Shown: positions 1-13,476 of the stretch, piece after piece | Layout of the letters: the number at the start of each line of letters is the position of its first letter | Position numbering within the stretch: the stretch's first letter is position 1 | NCBI RefSeq assembly: GCF_022712295.1 | Contig: NZ_JALAGT010000183.1 | Span: forward strand, 1-24,881 | Origin: Galactobacter sp. | GTDB lineage: Bacteria > Actinomycetota > Actinomycetes > Actinomycetales > Micrococcaceae | Direction: 5' to 3' | Length of the DNA: 24,881 nt | The notes under the pieces: generated by a model | What the model was told of the DNA's origin: nothing | Databases searched by the model: none | The model's input: only the letters and a program-made list of their open reading frames with translations | Position numbers and translations under genes: made by a program

Positions 1-182
1 CGTGGTGGGTGGCCACTGCGTTCAGCGGTTTTTTGGGCTTTTTCCGGAACTGGGGGCCGGGAGGGGGCCCGCATTTCCGGATACTGCGCGCAAGGTGGGG
101 GAGGGGCCGGCTCCGGACTGAACTAGAATGAGTCCGATTCCCTCATAGAACCAAAGATGTATGAAGGTGTGCCCGCAAGCTC
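1..182 (+). promoter_or_regulatory. pheS promoter (putative): pheS upstream region with a possible -10 element
   Basis: This is non-coding, G-rich sequence ahead of pheS. A TAGAAT hexamer at 124-129 fits the actinobacterial TANNNT -10 pattern and would start transcription near 136, giving a leader of about 47 nt. No convincing -35 is visible. A weak ribosome binding site, AAGGTG at 164-169, lies 13 nt before the pheS ATG. The G/C-rich block around 42-81 contains two copies of TTCCGGA and a GGGGGCC/GGGCCC run. It could belong to the terminator of an upstream gene outside the window. No Phe-rich leader peptide or T-box is seen. Confidence 0.35.
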
Positions 183-1244
183 ATGTCAGCAACCTCTGAC
201 GCCGTTGGCGTCCCCCATCCCACAGACCAGGAGGCCGTGGATGCGGTGGTCGAAGCCGCGCTCGCGGCCTTTGCCGCTGCCGCGGACCTGGACGAACTGA
301 AGTCTGCGCGCCTGGCTCACCTCGGTGAGAAGGCCCCTCTGACCCTGGCGAACCGCGCCATCGGCTCCTTGGAGAACAAGGACAAGGCCCTGGCGGGTAA
401 GACCTTGGGCGGTGCCAAGAGACAAGTCAGCAAGGCCCTCGCTGCACGCACCGAGGTGTTGGAGGCGGAGCACGCCGCCCGCCGCCTGGTGGAGGAGACC
501 GTGGACGTCACCGCGGCCCCTCGCCGCACCACGCTCGGCGCCCGCCACCCGCTCAACCGCCTGATCGAGCGCGTCTCCGACGTGTTCGTCGGCATGGGCT
601 GGGAGATCGCGGAGGGGCCGGAGGTGGAGTCGGAGTGGTACAACTTCGATGCCCTGAACTTCGATGAGGACCATCCGGCCCGCGAGATGCAGGACACCTT
701 CTTCGTGGACCCGCCGGAGGGCCACCTGGTGATGCGCACGCACACTTCCCCGGTGCAGATCCGTTCCATGCTCACGCGTGAGGTGCCGATCTACGTGCTC
801 TGCCCGGGACGCACCTACCGCACCGACGAGCTGGATGCCACGCACACCCCGGTGTTCCACCAGTTCGAGGGCCTGGCCGTGGACAAGGGACTGTCCATGG
901 CGGACCTCAAGGGCACACTGGAGCACTTCGCGAAGCTGATGTTCGGCCCTGAGGCCCGCATCCGTCTGCGCCCGTCCTACTTCCCGTTCACCGAGCCCAG
1001 CGCGGAGCTGGACGTCTGGCACCCCGGTGCCAAGGGCGGTCCGCAGTGGGTGGAATGGGGCGGCTGCGGCATGGTGCACCCCAATGTGCTCCGTTCAGGC
1101 GGCATCGACCCGGAGGTGTACTCCGGGTTCGCCTTCGGCATGGGCGTGGAGCGCACGCTCATGTTCCGCAACGACGTCCCCGACATGCACGACATGATCG
1201 AGGGCGACGTCCGTTTCAGCCGCCACTTCGGGATGGAGATCTGA
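183..1244 (+). CDS. pheS: Phenylalanine--tRNA ligase alpha subunit
   Basis: This is the catalytic alpha subunit of the cytoplasmic (alpha-beta)2 phenylalanyl-tRNA synthetase, which charges tRNA-Phe. The 353-residue length is typical of bacterial PheS. Residues 1-105 form the charged N-terminal coiled-coil arm. The class II core follows, with the HTHTSPVQIRSM segment, motif 2 (PGRTYRTDELDATHTPVFHQ) and motif 3 near the C terminus (GFAFGMGVERTLMFRND), whose Arg contacts ATP. The ATG at 183 is preceded by AAGGTG at a somewhat long spacing. It ends 3 nt before pheT, with which it forms an operon and an obligate heterodimer. In Micrococcaceae this pair is often found directly upstream of the arg operon; here a qor-tetR pair lies between them. 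Confidence 0.97.
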   Translation: MSATSDAVGVPHPTDQEAVDAVVEAALAAFAAAADLDELKSARLAHLGEKAPLTLANRAIGSLENKDKALAGKTLGGAKRQVSKALAARTEVLEAEHAARRLVEETVDVTAAPRRTTLGARHPLNRLIERVSDVFVGMGWEIAEGPEVESEWYNFDALNFDEDHPAREMQDTFFVDPPEGHLVMRTHTSPVQIRSMLTREVPIYVLCPGRTYRTDELDATHTPVFHQFEGLAVDKGLSMADLKGTLEHFAKLMFGPEARIRLRPSYFPFTEPSAELDVWHPGAKGGPQWVEWGGCGMVHPNVLRSGGIDPEVYSGFAFGMGVERTLMFRNDVPDMHDMIEGDVRFSRHFGMEI

Positions 1245-1247
1245 TCA

Positions 1248-3791
1248 ATGCGTATTCCACTTTCCTGGCTGCGTGAGAACGCCCAGGTGCCCGCCGAGGC
1301 GCGCGCCGAGGACGTCATGGCCGATCTGGTCCGGGTGGGTCTCGAGGAGGAGGACGTTCACCGTCCACTCGATGAGCTCACCGGCCCCATCGTGGTTGGA
1401 CAGGTGCTCACCCGTGAGGAGGAGCCCCAGAAGAACGGCAAGGTCATCAACTGGTGCAGCGTCCGGGTGGTCCCCGAGGGGCAGGCCCAGACGCTGACCG
1501 GTGAGGGCATCGAGCCCTCCGGTGTGCAGGGCATCATCTGCGGCGCGCACAACTTCGAGGTCGGGGACAAGGTCGTGGTGACCCTTCCCGGCGCCGTACT
1601 CCCCGGCGACTTCCGTATCACCCCGCGCAAGACCTACGGGCACACGTCCGCGGGGATGATGGCGTCCGTGCGTGAGCTCGGTATCGGCGACGACCATGAC
1701 GGCATCCTGGTCTTCCGTGACCTGGGACTGGATCCCGAGGTGGGGCAGGACGCGCTGCCGCTGCTCGGCGTCACCGACGAGGCCGCGGAGATCAACGTGA
1801 CCCCGGACCGCGGTTACTGCTTCTCCATCCGTGGCGTGGCGCGCGAGTACGCGTTGGCCACCGGGACCGAGTTCTCAGACCCGGCTTCCCGCGTCACCGT
1901 GAAGGCCCCGGTGAAGCCGGAATTGGACGTGCGCCTCGAAGACCAGGCTCCGATCCGTGGAAACGACGGTTGCGACCGCTTCGTGACGCGCGTGGTCGAG
2001 GGGATCGACGTCAACGCCAAGACCCCGTCCTGGATGGCTGAGCGCCTTCGCCTGGCCGGGATGCGTCCCATCTCCGTGGCCGTGGACATCTCCAACTACG
2101 TCATGTTGGAGCTGGGGCAGCCGCTGCACTTCTATGACCGTGACAAGGTCACGGGGGACATCGTGGTGCGTCGCGCCAACGACGGGGAGACCCTGACGAC
2201 GTTGGACGGCAAGGAGCGCAAGCTCTCCACCGAGGACCTGCTCATCACCGACGGTTCCGGGGCTCTCGGACTGGCTGGCATCATGGGTGGTGAGTCCACG
2301 GAGGTCTCCGGGACCACCAGCACGGTGCTGATCGAGTCGGCTCACTTCGATGCCGTGTCGATGGGGCGCACCAAGCGCCGTCACAAGCTGCCCTCCGAGG
2401 CCTCCAAGCGCAACGAGCGCGGTGTGGACTGGGAGATCGCTGACGTTGCGGCCCAGCGTGCGGTCGACCTGCTCGTGGAGCTCGCCGGTGGCACCGACAG
2501 GGGCACCGGCTCCGACGTCGGCACCCGTCCCGAACCCACCGTGGTGTCCCTGGCCCATGGTGCGGCCACGGCCCGTGTGGGGATCGACTTCACGCGCGAG
2601 CAGGAGCTGCACGCCCTCACGGGGGTTGGCTGCCGGGTCGCGGAGGGCTCAGACGCTGACCAGGTCACGGCCCCCAGCTGGCGTCCCGACCTGACCGGTG
2701 CGGAGGAGATGATCGAGGAGATCGCCCGCCTGGTGGGCTACGAGAACATTCCGTCCCGGCTGCCAGTGGCTCCTCCCGGCCGTGGGCTGACCGACGCTCA
2801 GCGTGGTCGTCGTCGCATCGCGGACGCGCTGGCCGGGGCCGGTCTCGTGGAGGTGCTCGCCTACCCGTTCGTCTCCGAGGCCCAGAACAACCTCTTCGGC
2901 GCAGAGGTCGAGGGCACACAGGTCAAGAGCGTGCACCTGGCCAACCCGGTCTCTGCAGAGTTCGGTTGGCTGCGCACCTCGCTGCTGCCCGGCCTGCTGG
3001 AGTTGGCGCGCCGCAACCACGCCCGAGGATTCCGCGACACCGGCCTGTTCGAGGGCGGCGTGGTGTTCCTCCCCAAGGAGCAGCTGGGATCGGCCACCCT
3101 GCCCAAGGGCGGCGTCAAGCCCACCGAGGCGGAGTTGGAGGACCTCAACGCGGGGATCCCGGACCAGCCGTGGCACATCGCTGCCGTGCTGACCGGGCGC
3201 GCCTCCACCGGTGCGCTGAGCGAGCCCGAGCGTGCCTGGGACTGGGCCGATGCCTTGGACCTGGCGCGGCTCGTGGCCGATGCGCTCGGCGTGGAGCTGA
3301 CCGTGGAGCAGGGCTCCCATCAGGCCTTCCACCCGGGCCGTGCCGCCCGCCTGATCGTTGAAGGCACCACCGTCGGCCACGCGGGCGAGCTGCACCCGGA
3401 TCGCCTCGCCGAGGCGGATCTGCCGGAGCGAACCGCCGCGATGGAACTGGACGTGCGCGCTCTGTCAGCGTTCCTTCCCGACCACGTGGTGGCTCAGGCG
3501 GTCACGACCTACCCGGCCACCCTGCAGGATGTGGCCCTGGTCGTGGACCAGGCCGTTCCCGCTGCGCAGGTCAAGGAGGCCCTCCGCTCCGGGGCGGGCG
3601 AACTGCTCGAAGAGGTCGAGCTCTTCGACGACTACCGGGGAACCGGGATCGAGGTCGGACAGAAGTCGCTCGCCTTCACCTTGCGCTTCCGCGCGGCTGA
3701 TCGCACGCTGACCAACGACGAGGCCTCCGAGGCGCGCGAGGCTGCTGTGGCGGCCGCGGGGCAGGCCACCGGGGCGGTCGCCCGCGGCTGA
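1248..3791 (+). CDS. pheT: Phenylalanine--tRNA ligase beta subunit
   Basis: This is the large beta subunit of phenylalanyl-tRNA synthetase, needed for tRNA binding and editing of mischarged Tyr-tRNA-Phe. At 847 residues it is full length. The domains in order are: an N-terminal tRNA-binding (EMAP/OB-type) domain at roughly residues 40-155, including the GAHNFEVGDKVVVTLPGAVLPG region; the B3/B4 editing domain at about 210-400 (GCDRFVTRVVEG, and LGLAGIMGGE); a B5 domain with VGYENIPSRLP at about 490-500; a synthetase-like core; and a C-terminal anticodon-binding FDX-ACB domain that starts near TTYPATLQDVALVVD. The ATG at 1248 has GGAG at 1235-1238. The gene ends 23 nt before a strong terminator hairpin. 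Confidence 0.97.
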   Translation: MRIPLSWLRENAQVPAEARAEDVMADLVRVGLEEEDVHRPLDELTGPIVVGQVLTREEEPQKNGKVINWCSVRVVPEGQAQTLTGEGIEPSGVQGIICGAHNFEVGDKVVVTLPGAVLPGDFRITPRKTYGHTSAGMMASVRELGIGDDHDGILVFRDLGLDPEVGQDALPLLGVTDEAAEINVTPDRGYCFSIRGVAREYALATGTEFSDPASRVTVKAPVKPELDVRLEDQAPIRGNDGCDRFVTRVVEGIDVNAKTPSWMAERLRLAGMRPISVAVDISNYVMLELGQPLHFYDRDKVTGDIVVRRANDGETLTTLDGKERKLSTEDLLITDGSGALGLAGIMGGESTEVSGTTSTVLIESAHFDAVSMGRTKRRHKLPSEASKRNERGVDWEIADVAAQRAVDLLVELAGGTDRGTGSDVGTRPEPTVVSLAHGAATARVGIDFTREQELHALTGVGCRVAEGSDADQVTAPSWRPDLTGAEEMIEEIARLVGYENIPSRLPVAPPGRGLTDAQRGRRRIADALAGAGLVEVLAYPFVSEAQNNLFGAEVEGTQVKSVHLANPVSAEFGWLRTSLLPGLLELARRNHARGFRDTGLFEGGVVFLPKEQLGSATLPKGGVKPTEAELEDLNAGIPDQPWHIAAVLTGRASTGALSEPERAWDWADALDLARLVADALGVELTVEQGSHQAFHPGRAARLIVEGTTVGHAGELHPDRLAEADLPERTAAMELDVRALSAFLPDHVVAQAVTTYPATLQDVALVVDQAVPAAQVKEALRSGAGELLEEVELFDDYRGTGIEVGQKSLAFTLRFRAADRTLTNDEASEAREAAVAAAGQATGAVARG

Positions 3792-3814
3792 GTTGCCGGC
3801 CCGTCAGGGCAGAA

Positions 3815-3861
3815 AAAGGTGCCCGACGGCTGGTAGTCACTACCAGCCGTCGGGCACCTTT
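3815..3861. terminator. Bidirectional terminator between pheT and a convergent tetR gene
   Basis: A perfect 23-bp inverted repeat (left arm 3815-3837, right arm 3839-3861, centre base 3838) lies between the ends of pheT on the plus strand and the tetR gene on the minus strand. The stem is A/T at its base and GC-rich inside. The minus-strand transcript ends in a five-U run (A-run at 3813-3817); the plus-strand transcript has CCUUU. It therefore probably serves both genes. Confidence 0.9.
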
Positions 3862-3870
3862 GTGTATGGA

Positions 3871-4446
3871 TCAGGCCTGGGCCGGAGCGCCGCCTACGAA
3901 GTTCACGAGTTCGAAGGTCTTCTCTCCTGTGTTGGGCTGGAGGTCCAGGGAGACCAGAGTGGAGATCAGCATTCCGCGGCTCATGAAACCGAGGGCGGCC
4001 TCCGTATCGAGACCGCACTCATTGCGCACCACGTCATACACCTCGGCGAACCATTCCCGTGCGTAGGCGCCGAGCTCGGGGTGGCGGCCAAGGGAGTTGA
4101 TCTGGTGCATGAGCTTCACGCTGACAGGATCCTTGGCGAGCAAGGTCATGAACCCGTGTCCCAGATCCTCGGGGGCGGTCCGTCCGTTGGCGGCCGCAGC
4201 GGTCTCGCGGAGGTTGTCGATGATCTGTTGCTGCGTCTCTCTTGCGCAGCGCAGGAACAGGCGTTCCTTGGAACCGAAGAGGCGCACAACGTAGGGCTGG
4301 GAAACCCCCGCGCGGCGGGCGATTGCGTCCGTGGTGGCACCGGCATACCCGTGGGCTGCGAACTCGGACCGTGCGGCAGCGACGACGTCGCGTGCACGTG
4401 GCGTGAGGTCTCGATCCAGATCGGGTGTGGTCGGGGAGATGGACAT
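3871..4446 (-). CDS. TetR/AcrR family transcriptional regulator
   Basis: This 191-residue protein has a TetR N-terminal DNA-binding domain at about residues 15-65, with helix-turn-helix sequence TTDAIARRAGVSQPYVVRLF followed by GSKERLF. The C-terminal ligand-binding part is not recognisable to a specific subfamily. The start chosen is the ATG at 4446 (MSISPTTPDL). An ATG at 4521 is in frame but lacks a ribosome binding site and falls within the inferred promoter. The gene lies 174 bp downstream of qor on the same strand. That gap carries two TGAWTCA-core palindromes overlapping its likely -35, so autoregulation is expected. The ligand and other targets are unknown; control of qor is possible, but no matching palindrome is seen in front of qor. 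Confidence 0.88.
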   Translation of the reverse strand: MSISPTTPDLDRDLTPRARDVVAAARSEFAAHGYAGATTDAIARRAGVSQPYVVRLFGSKERLFLRCARETQQQIIDNLRETAAAANGRTAPEDLGHGFMTLLAKDPVSVKLMHQINSLGRHPELGAYAREWFAEVYDVVRNECGLDTEAALGFMSRGMLISTLVSLDLQPNTGEKTFELVNFVGGAPAQA

Positions 4447-4527
4447 GAGGTGGTGTACCGCCTGAAAGGTTGAAATCGGTTGAGTCTGAGCCGGAGGAAT
4501 TCGATTCCGGGCTGATGGCATTGAACA

Positions 4528-4580
4528 ATTTTACAACGATGTCAGCTTACGTGAATCACGTAGGCGTTTGCTGTGATTCA
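4528..4580 (-). promoter_or_regulatory. Promoter and double palindromic operator of the first tetR
   Basis: On the minus strand, TTCACG (4555-4550) and TAAAAT (4533-4528) are separated by 16 bp and form a plausible -35/-10 pair. The -35 lies inside a perfect 15-bp palindrome, TACGTGAATCACGTA, at 4548-4562. A second, weaker copy of the core (CTGTGATTCAG, 4571-4581) is centred 22 bp away, about two helical turns. A TetR dimer pair bound here would block RNA polymerase. The assignment to this TetR is inferred from position and symmetry. Confidence 0.6.
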
Positions 4581-4620
4581 GGTGTCCATCTCACTAATTC
4601 TCATGAGGATTTCAGGGGGA

Positions 4621-5613
4621 TCAGGGGACCAGAACCACCTTGCCTACGGTGTTCCTGGATTCCAGCGCCCGGTGCGCCGCCGCGGCGTCCGCGAGGGGGA
4701 ACGAGGCGCCGATGGTGATCGTCAGGGACCCTGCCGCGACGGCACCGAAGACGTCGGCCGCCCTCTGGGCGCGTTCCTCGGGGGTGACCATGAAGTCCTT
4801 CAGCGAGGGACGCGTGACGGACAGGGACCCCAGTGCGTTGAGACGCTGCAGATCGAACGGGGGAACCTGGCCGGAGGCGCCGCCGAAGAGCACCATGGTG
4901 CCGCGGCGACGCAGGGACGCGATGGAGGATTCGAAGGTGTCCTTACCCACGCCGTCGTAGACCGCGTCCACGCCGCGCCCGTGGGTGATCTCGCGGACCT
5001 TGTCCGGGACCTGTGCGTAATCCAGGACGTGGTCCGCGCCGGCTGCGGCGGCGCGCCGGGCCTTGTCGCCGTCCGGCCCGCCGGAGACGGTGGTGATGAC
5101 CGTGGCACCCAGGGACTTGAGCAGCTGGGTCAGGATCATGCCGACCCCGCCCGCGCCGGCAGTGGTGAGTACCACGTCGCCGGGCTGCACGGCGTAGGAG
5201 TCGTGGGTCAAGTAGTGTGCGGTGAAACCTTGTAGCGGCACGGCGGCGGCGGTCACCGGATCCACGCCCTCAGGGACCTTGGCCAACACCTTCGCATCCA
5301 CGGTGACGTATTCGGCGTAGGTGCCGGTGGCGTCCGAGGTTGCGACGACGTCTCCCACGGCGAAGTCGGTGACGCTCGCCCCGAGTTCTTCCACGACGCC
5401 CGCGAACTCGCCGCCGGGGTGGAAGGGGTGCTCCACCGCATAGACGCCGGAGCGCTGGTAGGTCTCGATGAAGTTCACTCCGGCGGCGGCAACCTTGACG
5501 AGAACCTGACCGGGACCCGGCTCCGCGACGTCCGCGGTGACGAGGGTCAGGACCTCGGGGCCGCCCGGGGCGTCGATCTGGATGCGGTGCTGCGTGCGGG
5601 GCTGCGCGGGCAT
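4621..5613 (-). CDS. qor: NADPH:quinone oxidoreductase (zeta-crystallin-like)
   Basis: This is a cytoplasmic zinc-independent medium-chain dehydrogenase/reductase that reduces quinones with NADPH. The N-terminal GroES-like domain (EVLTL...GQVLVKVAAAGVNFIETYQRSGVY) is followed by the Rossmann nucleotide-binding segment TTAGAGGVGMILTQLLKSLG. The SVTRPSLKDFM region and the C-terminal ESRNTVGKVVLVP match E. coli Qor in layout. The catalytic zinc ligands of alcohol dehydrogenases are absent. The chosen start is the ATG at 5613, with AAGGAG at 5618-5623 (330 residues); an in-frame ATG at 5631 would add six residues and has no ribosome binding site. It is divergent from argC and followed by tetR. 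The physiological substrate cannot be deduced. Confidence 0.9.
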   Translation of the reverse strand: MPAQPRTQHRIQIDAPGGPEVLTLVTADVAEPGPGQVLVKVAAAGVNFIETYQRSGVYAVEHPFHPGGEFAGVVEELGASVTDFAVGDVVATSDATGTYAEYVTVDAKVLAKVPEGVDPVTAAAVPLQGFTAHYLTHDSYAVQPGDVVLTTAGAGGVGMILTQLLKSLGATVITTVSGGPDGDKARRAAAAGADHVLDYAQVPDKVREITHGRGVDAVYDGVGKDTFESSIASLRRRGTMVLFGGASGQVPPFDLQRLNALGSLSVTRPSLKDFMVTPEERAQRAADVFGAVAAGSLTITIGASFPLADAAAAHRALESRNTVGKVVLVP

Positions 5614-5626
5614 GTGACTCCTTGGC

Positions 5627-7923
<2,297 letters not shown>

Positions 7924-7933
7924 GAAGCCCACG

Positions 7934-8884
7934 TTGAACAACACCTCCATAGACCCGGTGACCCAAGCGGAACGCCTGGCCGCAGCAGAGCGCAAGGCCG
8001 CGGCCCTGGTCGAGGCCCTGCCCTGGATCCAGCGTTTCGCCGGGACCCGCATGGTCATCAAGTACGGCGGCAACGCCATGGTGGATGACGACCTGCGCCG
8101 CGCCTTCGCTCAGGACATGGTCTTCCTCCACCACGCGGGCATCCACCCCGTGGTGGTCCACGGCGGCGGACCGCAGATCAACTCCATGCTCGATCGGTTG
8201 GGCGTGGAGTCCGAGTTCCGCGGCGGCCTGCGCGTCACCACACCCGAAGCCATGGACGTGGTGCGCATGGTGCTGACCGGCCAGGTGGGTCGCGAACTCG
8301 TGGGACTGATCAACGAACACGGCCGCTACGCCGTGGGACTCTCCGGCGAGGACGGCAGGCTCCTACGCGCGGCCCGCACCGGGACCGTGGTGGACGGCGA
8401 GCCCGTCGACCTCGGCCTGGTCGGCGAGGTCACCGGCGTGGACCCGACCGCCGTGGAGGACCTGATCGACGCGGGCCGCATCCCGGTGATCTCCACGGTT
8501 GCTCCGGAGATCGACGCCTCCGGCCGACCCACGGGCGAGGTCCTCAACGTCAACGCGGACACCGCCGCCGCCGCGCTCGCCGCAGCACTCGGCGCCTCCA
8601 AGCTCGTCATCCTGACGGACGTGGAGGGGCTCTACCGCAACTGGCCGGACCGTTCCTCCCTGATCAGTTCCCTACCGGCCTCGGAACTGCGCCAGATGCT
8701 GCCGTCCCTGCAGTCGGGGATGATCCCCAAGATGAAGGCCTGCCTGGCAGCGGTGGATGCCGGCGTCCCGCGCGCCCACATCGTGGACGGCCGCCAACCC
8801 CACACCATGCTGCTGGAGGTCTTCACCTCGGCAGGAGTCGGAACCCAGTTGGTCCCCGACCACGACGACGCCGACCACGCATGA
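7934..8884 (+). CDS. argB: Acetylglutamate kinase
   Basis: ArgB phosphorylates N-acetylglutamate with ATP, the second step of the pathway. The amino acid kinase fold is clear: VIKYGGNAM around Lys43, the HGGGP loop at 76-80, and a C-terminal segment with GMIPKMKAC. The N-terminal extension (about residues 10-35, [20 protein letters not shown]) corresponds to the mobile helix found in arginine-inhibited hexameric kinases, so feedback inhibition by arginine is expected. The start is a TTG at 7934, six nt after AGGAAG (7922-7927) and 10 nt after argJ. The next in-frame ATG (8051) lies inside the kinase core, so TTG is well supported. The gene has 316 codons. Confidence 0.96.
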   Translation: MNNTSIDPVTQAERLAAAERKAAALVEALPWIQRFAGTRMVIKYGGNAMVDDDLRRAFAQDMVFLHHAGIHPVVVHGGGPQINSMLDRLGVESEFRGGLRVTTPEAMDVVRMVLTGQVGRELVGLINEHGRYAVGLSGEDGRLLRAARTGTVVDGEPVDLGLVGEVTGVDPTAVEDLIDAGRIPVISTVAPEIDASGRPTGEVLNVNADTAAAALAAALGASKLVILTDVEGLYRNWPDRSSLISSLPASELRQMLPSLQSGMIPKMKACLAAVDAGVPRAHIVDGRQPHTMLLEVFTSAGVGTQLVPDHDDADHA

Positions 8885-8940
8885 AGCCACACGTGGCTCC
8901 AGCGACGAACCAACGAAACAGAGACGGAGTAGATCACGTC

Positions 8941-11797
<2,857 letters not shown>

Positions 11798-11821
11798 CCG
11801 TGCTGAGGGTAGGTTGATCCC

Positions 11822-11890
11822 ATGCGCTCTACCCTCTGGATCCTCTGGCCCGTGGCGTACGGAACCGATCCGGGCATGCAACGACGCTGA
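11822..11890 (+). CDS. Possible 22-codon leaderless ORF after argR
   Basis: A short ORF begins at ATG 11822 and stops at TGA 11888-11890, immediately inside the left base of the next terminator. It would encode a peptide starting MRSTLWILWPVAYGTDP, with two Trp. A TAGGTT hexamer (11810-11815) sits exactly 6 nt before its ATG, the same geometry as TAAGAT before argC. I do not recognise the peptide. It could be a real small protein, the remnant of a lost gene, or chance. Confidence 0.3.
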   Translation: MRSTLWILWPVAYGTDPGMQRR

Positions 11891-11932
11891 AAGGCCCCAC
11901 ACGATCAGACGATCGTATGGGGCCTTTCAGCG
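11885..11932. terminator. Bidirectional terminator between argR and puo
   Basis: A 21-bp inverted repeat with a single mismatch (left arm 11885-11905, right arm 11912-11932, 6-nt loop) lies between the convergent arg operon and puo. The conserved inner part is CTGAAAGGCCCCA and its complement. There is no long U-run on either side, but position and symmetry fit a shared terminator. Confidence 0.8.
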
Positions 11933-11950
11933 CATCAGGCCGCGAAGCAC

Positions 11951-13366
11951 TCAGTAGAGCGACGTGGCCCCGTCGTAGGAGGCGTCGTACTCCTTGCCCG
12001 CCAAATCCGCCACGATGCGTGCGGCGGTGCGGCGGCCCATGCGCACCGCACCGTCCACGTGCTGGTAGCCCTCGCCTGCCAGATCGGAGGAGGAGAAGTA
12101 GATGGGGCCGACGGCGTCGTTCTGGGTGGGGCCGAAGCGGTGCAGGCCGCCCAGATCGTAGCTGGTGGCGTAGGCGCCACGGGTCCATTCCTCGCTACCC
12201 CAGTCGGAGAGGTAGAAGAGCTTGGTGTTCTTGGCCTCCTCGCCCAGGAAACGGGCCATGTCGCCGAGGATGGCGTCCTTGCGCTCGTCCTCGCTCAAGG
12301 CCCACATGGCGTCCGCCTTCTCGTCGGACACGAAGCCCACCAGGGTGCCGTTGTCATCGGTGTGGAAGGTGTTGTCGTAGATCTCCTGCACCAGGGACGA
12401 GGGAGAGAAGCAGGTGCCGGAGAGGCCCTTCTCGCGCCAGAACGGGGTGTCGTAGACGGCATGGACCTTGATGACCAGACCCATGGACTGGTGCTGGTGG
12501 GTCACCTGCTGCCAGCGCGGCAGCGGGGGAACGAAACTGGGGCGGGTGTAGAGGTTCGGCGGAATCGCGAGGATCACGCGCTTGGCCTGCACGGTCACGG
12601 TGGAGCCGTGGGCCACCACGTGCCCGCCGTCGGCCTCGGACCACTCGAGCTTCAGCATCGGGTTGTCCAGGAAGATGTTCTCGTGACCAACGCGCTCGGC
12701 CACGGCCAGAGAGACGCCTTGCATGGAGGTGGAGAGGCGACGGTCCAGGATGAAGTCCTCGTCCACCAGGTTGGAGAACGATCCGGCGGAGGCAGCCATC
12801 AGCAGGGCCTGCAGTGCCGAGAAGGTCTTGGCGGGCTTGGTGAGCATGCCGCCTGCGATGAACAGGCCCACACATTCCACGGCCTCGGCGTCATCGGTCT
12901 GGGAAGCCAGCCAGTGGTGGAACGAGATGGTGTCCAGTTCTTTGGCGTCGGGGGCATCCCACGGACGGTCGGGGTCCACGGTCGCGGCGAGCTCGTCCAT
13001 CTTGGCGATGAGCTTGTTGATCTCAGAAACGGTGTGTTCTGAGACGGGGAAGTCCTCGCCCTCGTACTCGTGACGAACACCGTCGGCGCCGATGAACACG
13101 GACTTGCCGGCCTTCCAGCGTTCGAAGGTCTCGATGCCGAGTTCGTCCGCCAACGAGTACAGGGCCGTCTGGTCGGGGCTGATCCACTGGCCGCCGATCT
13201 CGATGGTGGCGCCGTTCATGGTGTCGGTCCAGGTGCGTCCGCCCACGCGCTCGCGGGCCTCGAGGACGGCTACGGTCTTGCCCGCCTTCTGCAGTTCGAG
13301 GGCGGCGGTGAGGCCGGAGGGGCCTGCGCCGACGATGACGACGTCGCGGGAGATGATGCTGCTCAT
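11951..13366 (-). CDS. puo: Putrescine oxidase (flavin monoamine oxidase family)
   Basis: This is a FAD-dependent amine oxidase. The likely reaction is putrescine + O2 + H2O to 4-aminobutanal, NH3 and H2O2. The N terminus has the FAD-binding fingerprint VIVGAGPSGLTAALELQKAG (GxGxxG at residues 13-18), then EARERVGGRTWTD and IGGQWISPDQT. The blocks ELDTISFHHWL and GLFIAGGMLTKPAKTFSALQ closely resemble the Kocuria rosea putrescine oxidase as I remember it. The C terminus carries the second flavin contact, GEGYQHVDGAVRMGRRTAAR. It has 471 residues and no signal peptide. The ATG at 13366 has AGGA four nt upstream. It is divergent from a TetR/agmatine deiminase/amidase operon, which supports a diamine substrate. 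Another primary amine cannot be excluded. Confidence 0.88.
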   Translation of the reverse strand: MSSIISRDVVIVGAGPSGLTAALELQKAGKTVAVLEARERVGGRTWTDTMNGATIEIGGQWISPDQTALYSLADELGIETFERWKAGKSVFIGADGVRHEYEGEDFPVSEHTVSEINKLIAKMDELAATVDPDRPWDAPDAKELDTISFHHWLASQTDDAEAVECVGLFIAGGMLTKPAKTFSALQALLMAASAGSFSNLVDEDFILDRRLSTSMQGVSLAVAERVGHENIFLDNPMLKLEWSEADGGHVVAHGSTVTVQAKRVILAIPPNLYTRPSFVPPLPRWQQVTHQHQSMGLVIKVHAVYDTPFWREKGLSGTCFSPSSLVQEIYDNTFHTDDNGTLVGFVSDEKADAMWALSEDERKDAILGDMARFLGEEAKNTKLFYLSDWGSEEWTRGAYATSYDLGGLHRFGPTQNDAVGPIYFSSSDLAGEGYQHVDGAVRMGRRTAARIVADLAGKEYDASYDGATSLY

Positions 13367-13385
13367 GGTGTCCTGTCTACGTTAA

Positions 13386-13402
13386 ATGAACGTGATTCAT
13401 AT
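13386..13402 (-). promoter_or_regulatory. Operator overlapping the puo promoter
   Basis: ACGTGATTCATAT at 13390-13402 has a TGATTCA palindromic core. Its minus-strand reading (ATATGAATCACGTTCAT) aligns with the site in front of the divergent tetR (ATATGATTCACGACCAT) in the same orientation relative to each gene. A TATGAA -10-like element (13400-13395) lies within it. It would give a puo leader of about 20 nt carrying AGGA. Binding by the adjacent TetR is inferred. Confidence 0.55.
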
Positions 13403-13476
13403 AGGAGCATAGCGCACCCCCGCGTAAGCCGCCAGAAAACGTCGGGCCAGGAGGTGGCCTGAGGCACATAAAACGA

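Noticed and set aside
161..199. Short ORF (12 codons) just before and overlapping pheS that could be a leader peptide
   Set aside because: It contains no phenylalanine and no attenuator hairpins follow, so Phe-dependent attenuation is not supported.
3793..4473. Plus-strand 226-codon frame across the first tetR gene
   Set aside because: It begins in the terminator hairpin and runs antisense to a clear TetR protein; no motif is seen in it.
8881..8940. Upstream in-frame argD start overlapping the argB stop
   Set aside because: There is no Shine-Dalgarno, and the extra 20 residues look unlike the start of aminotransferases. ATG 8941 with GGAG is better.
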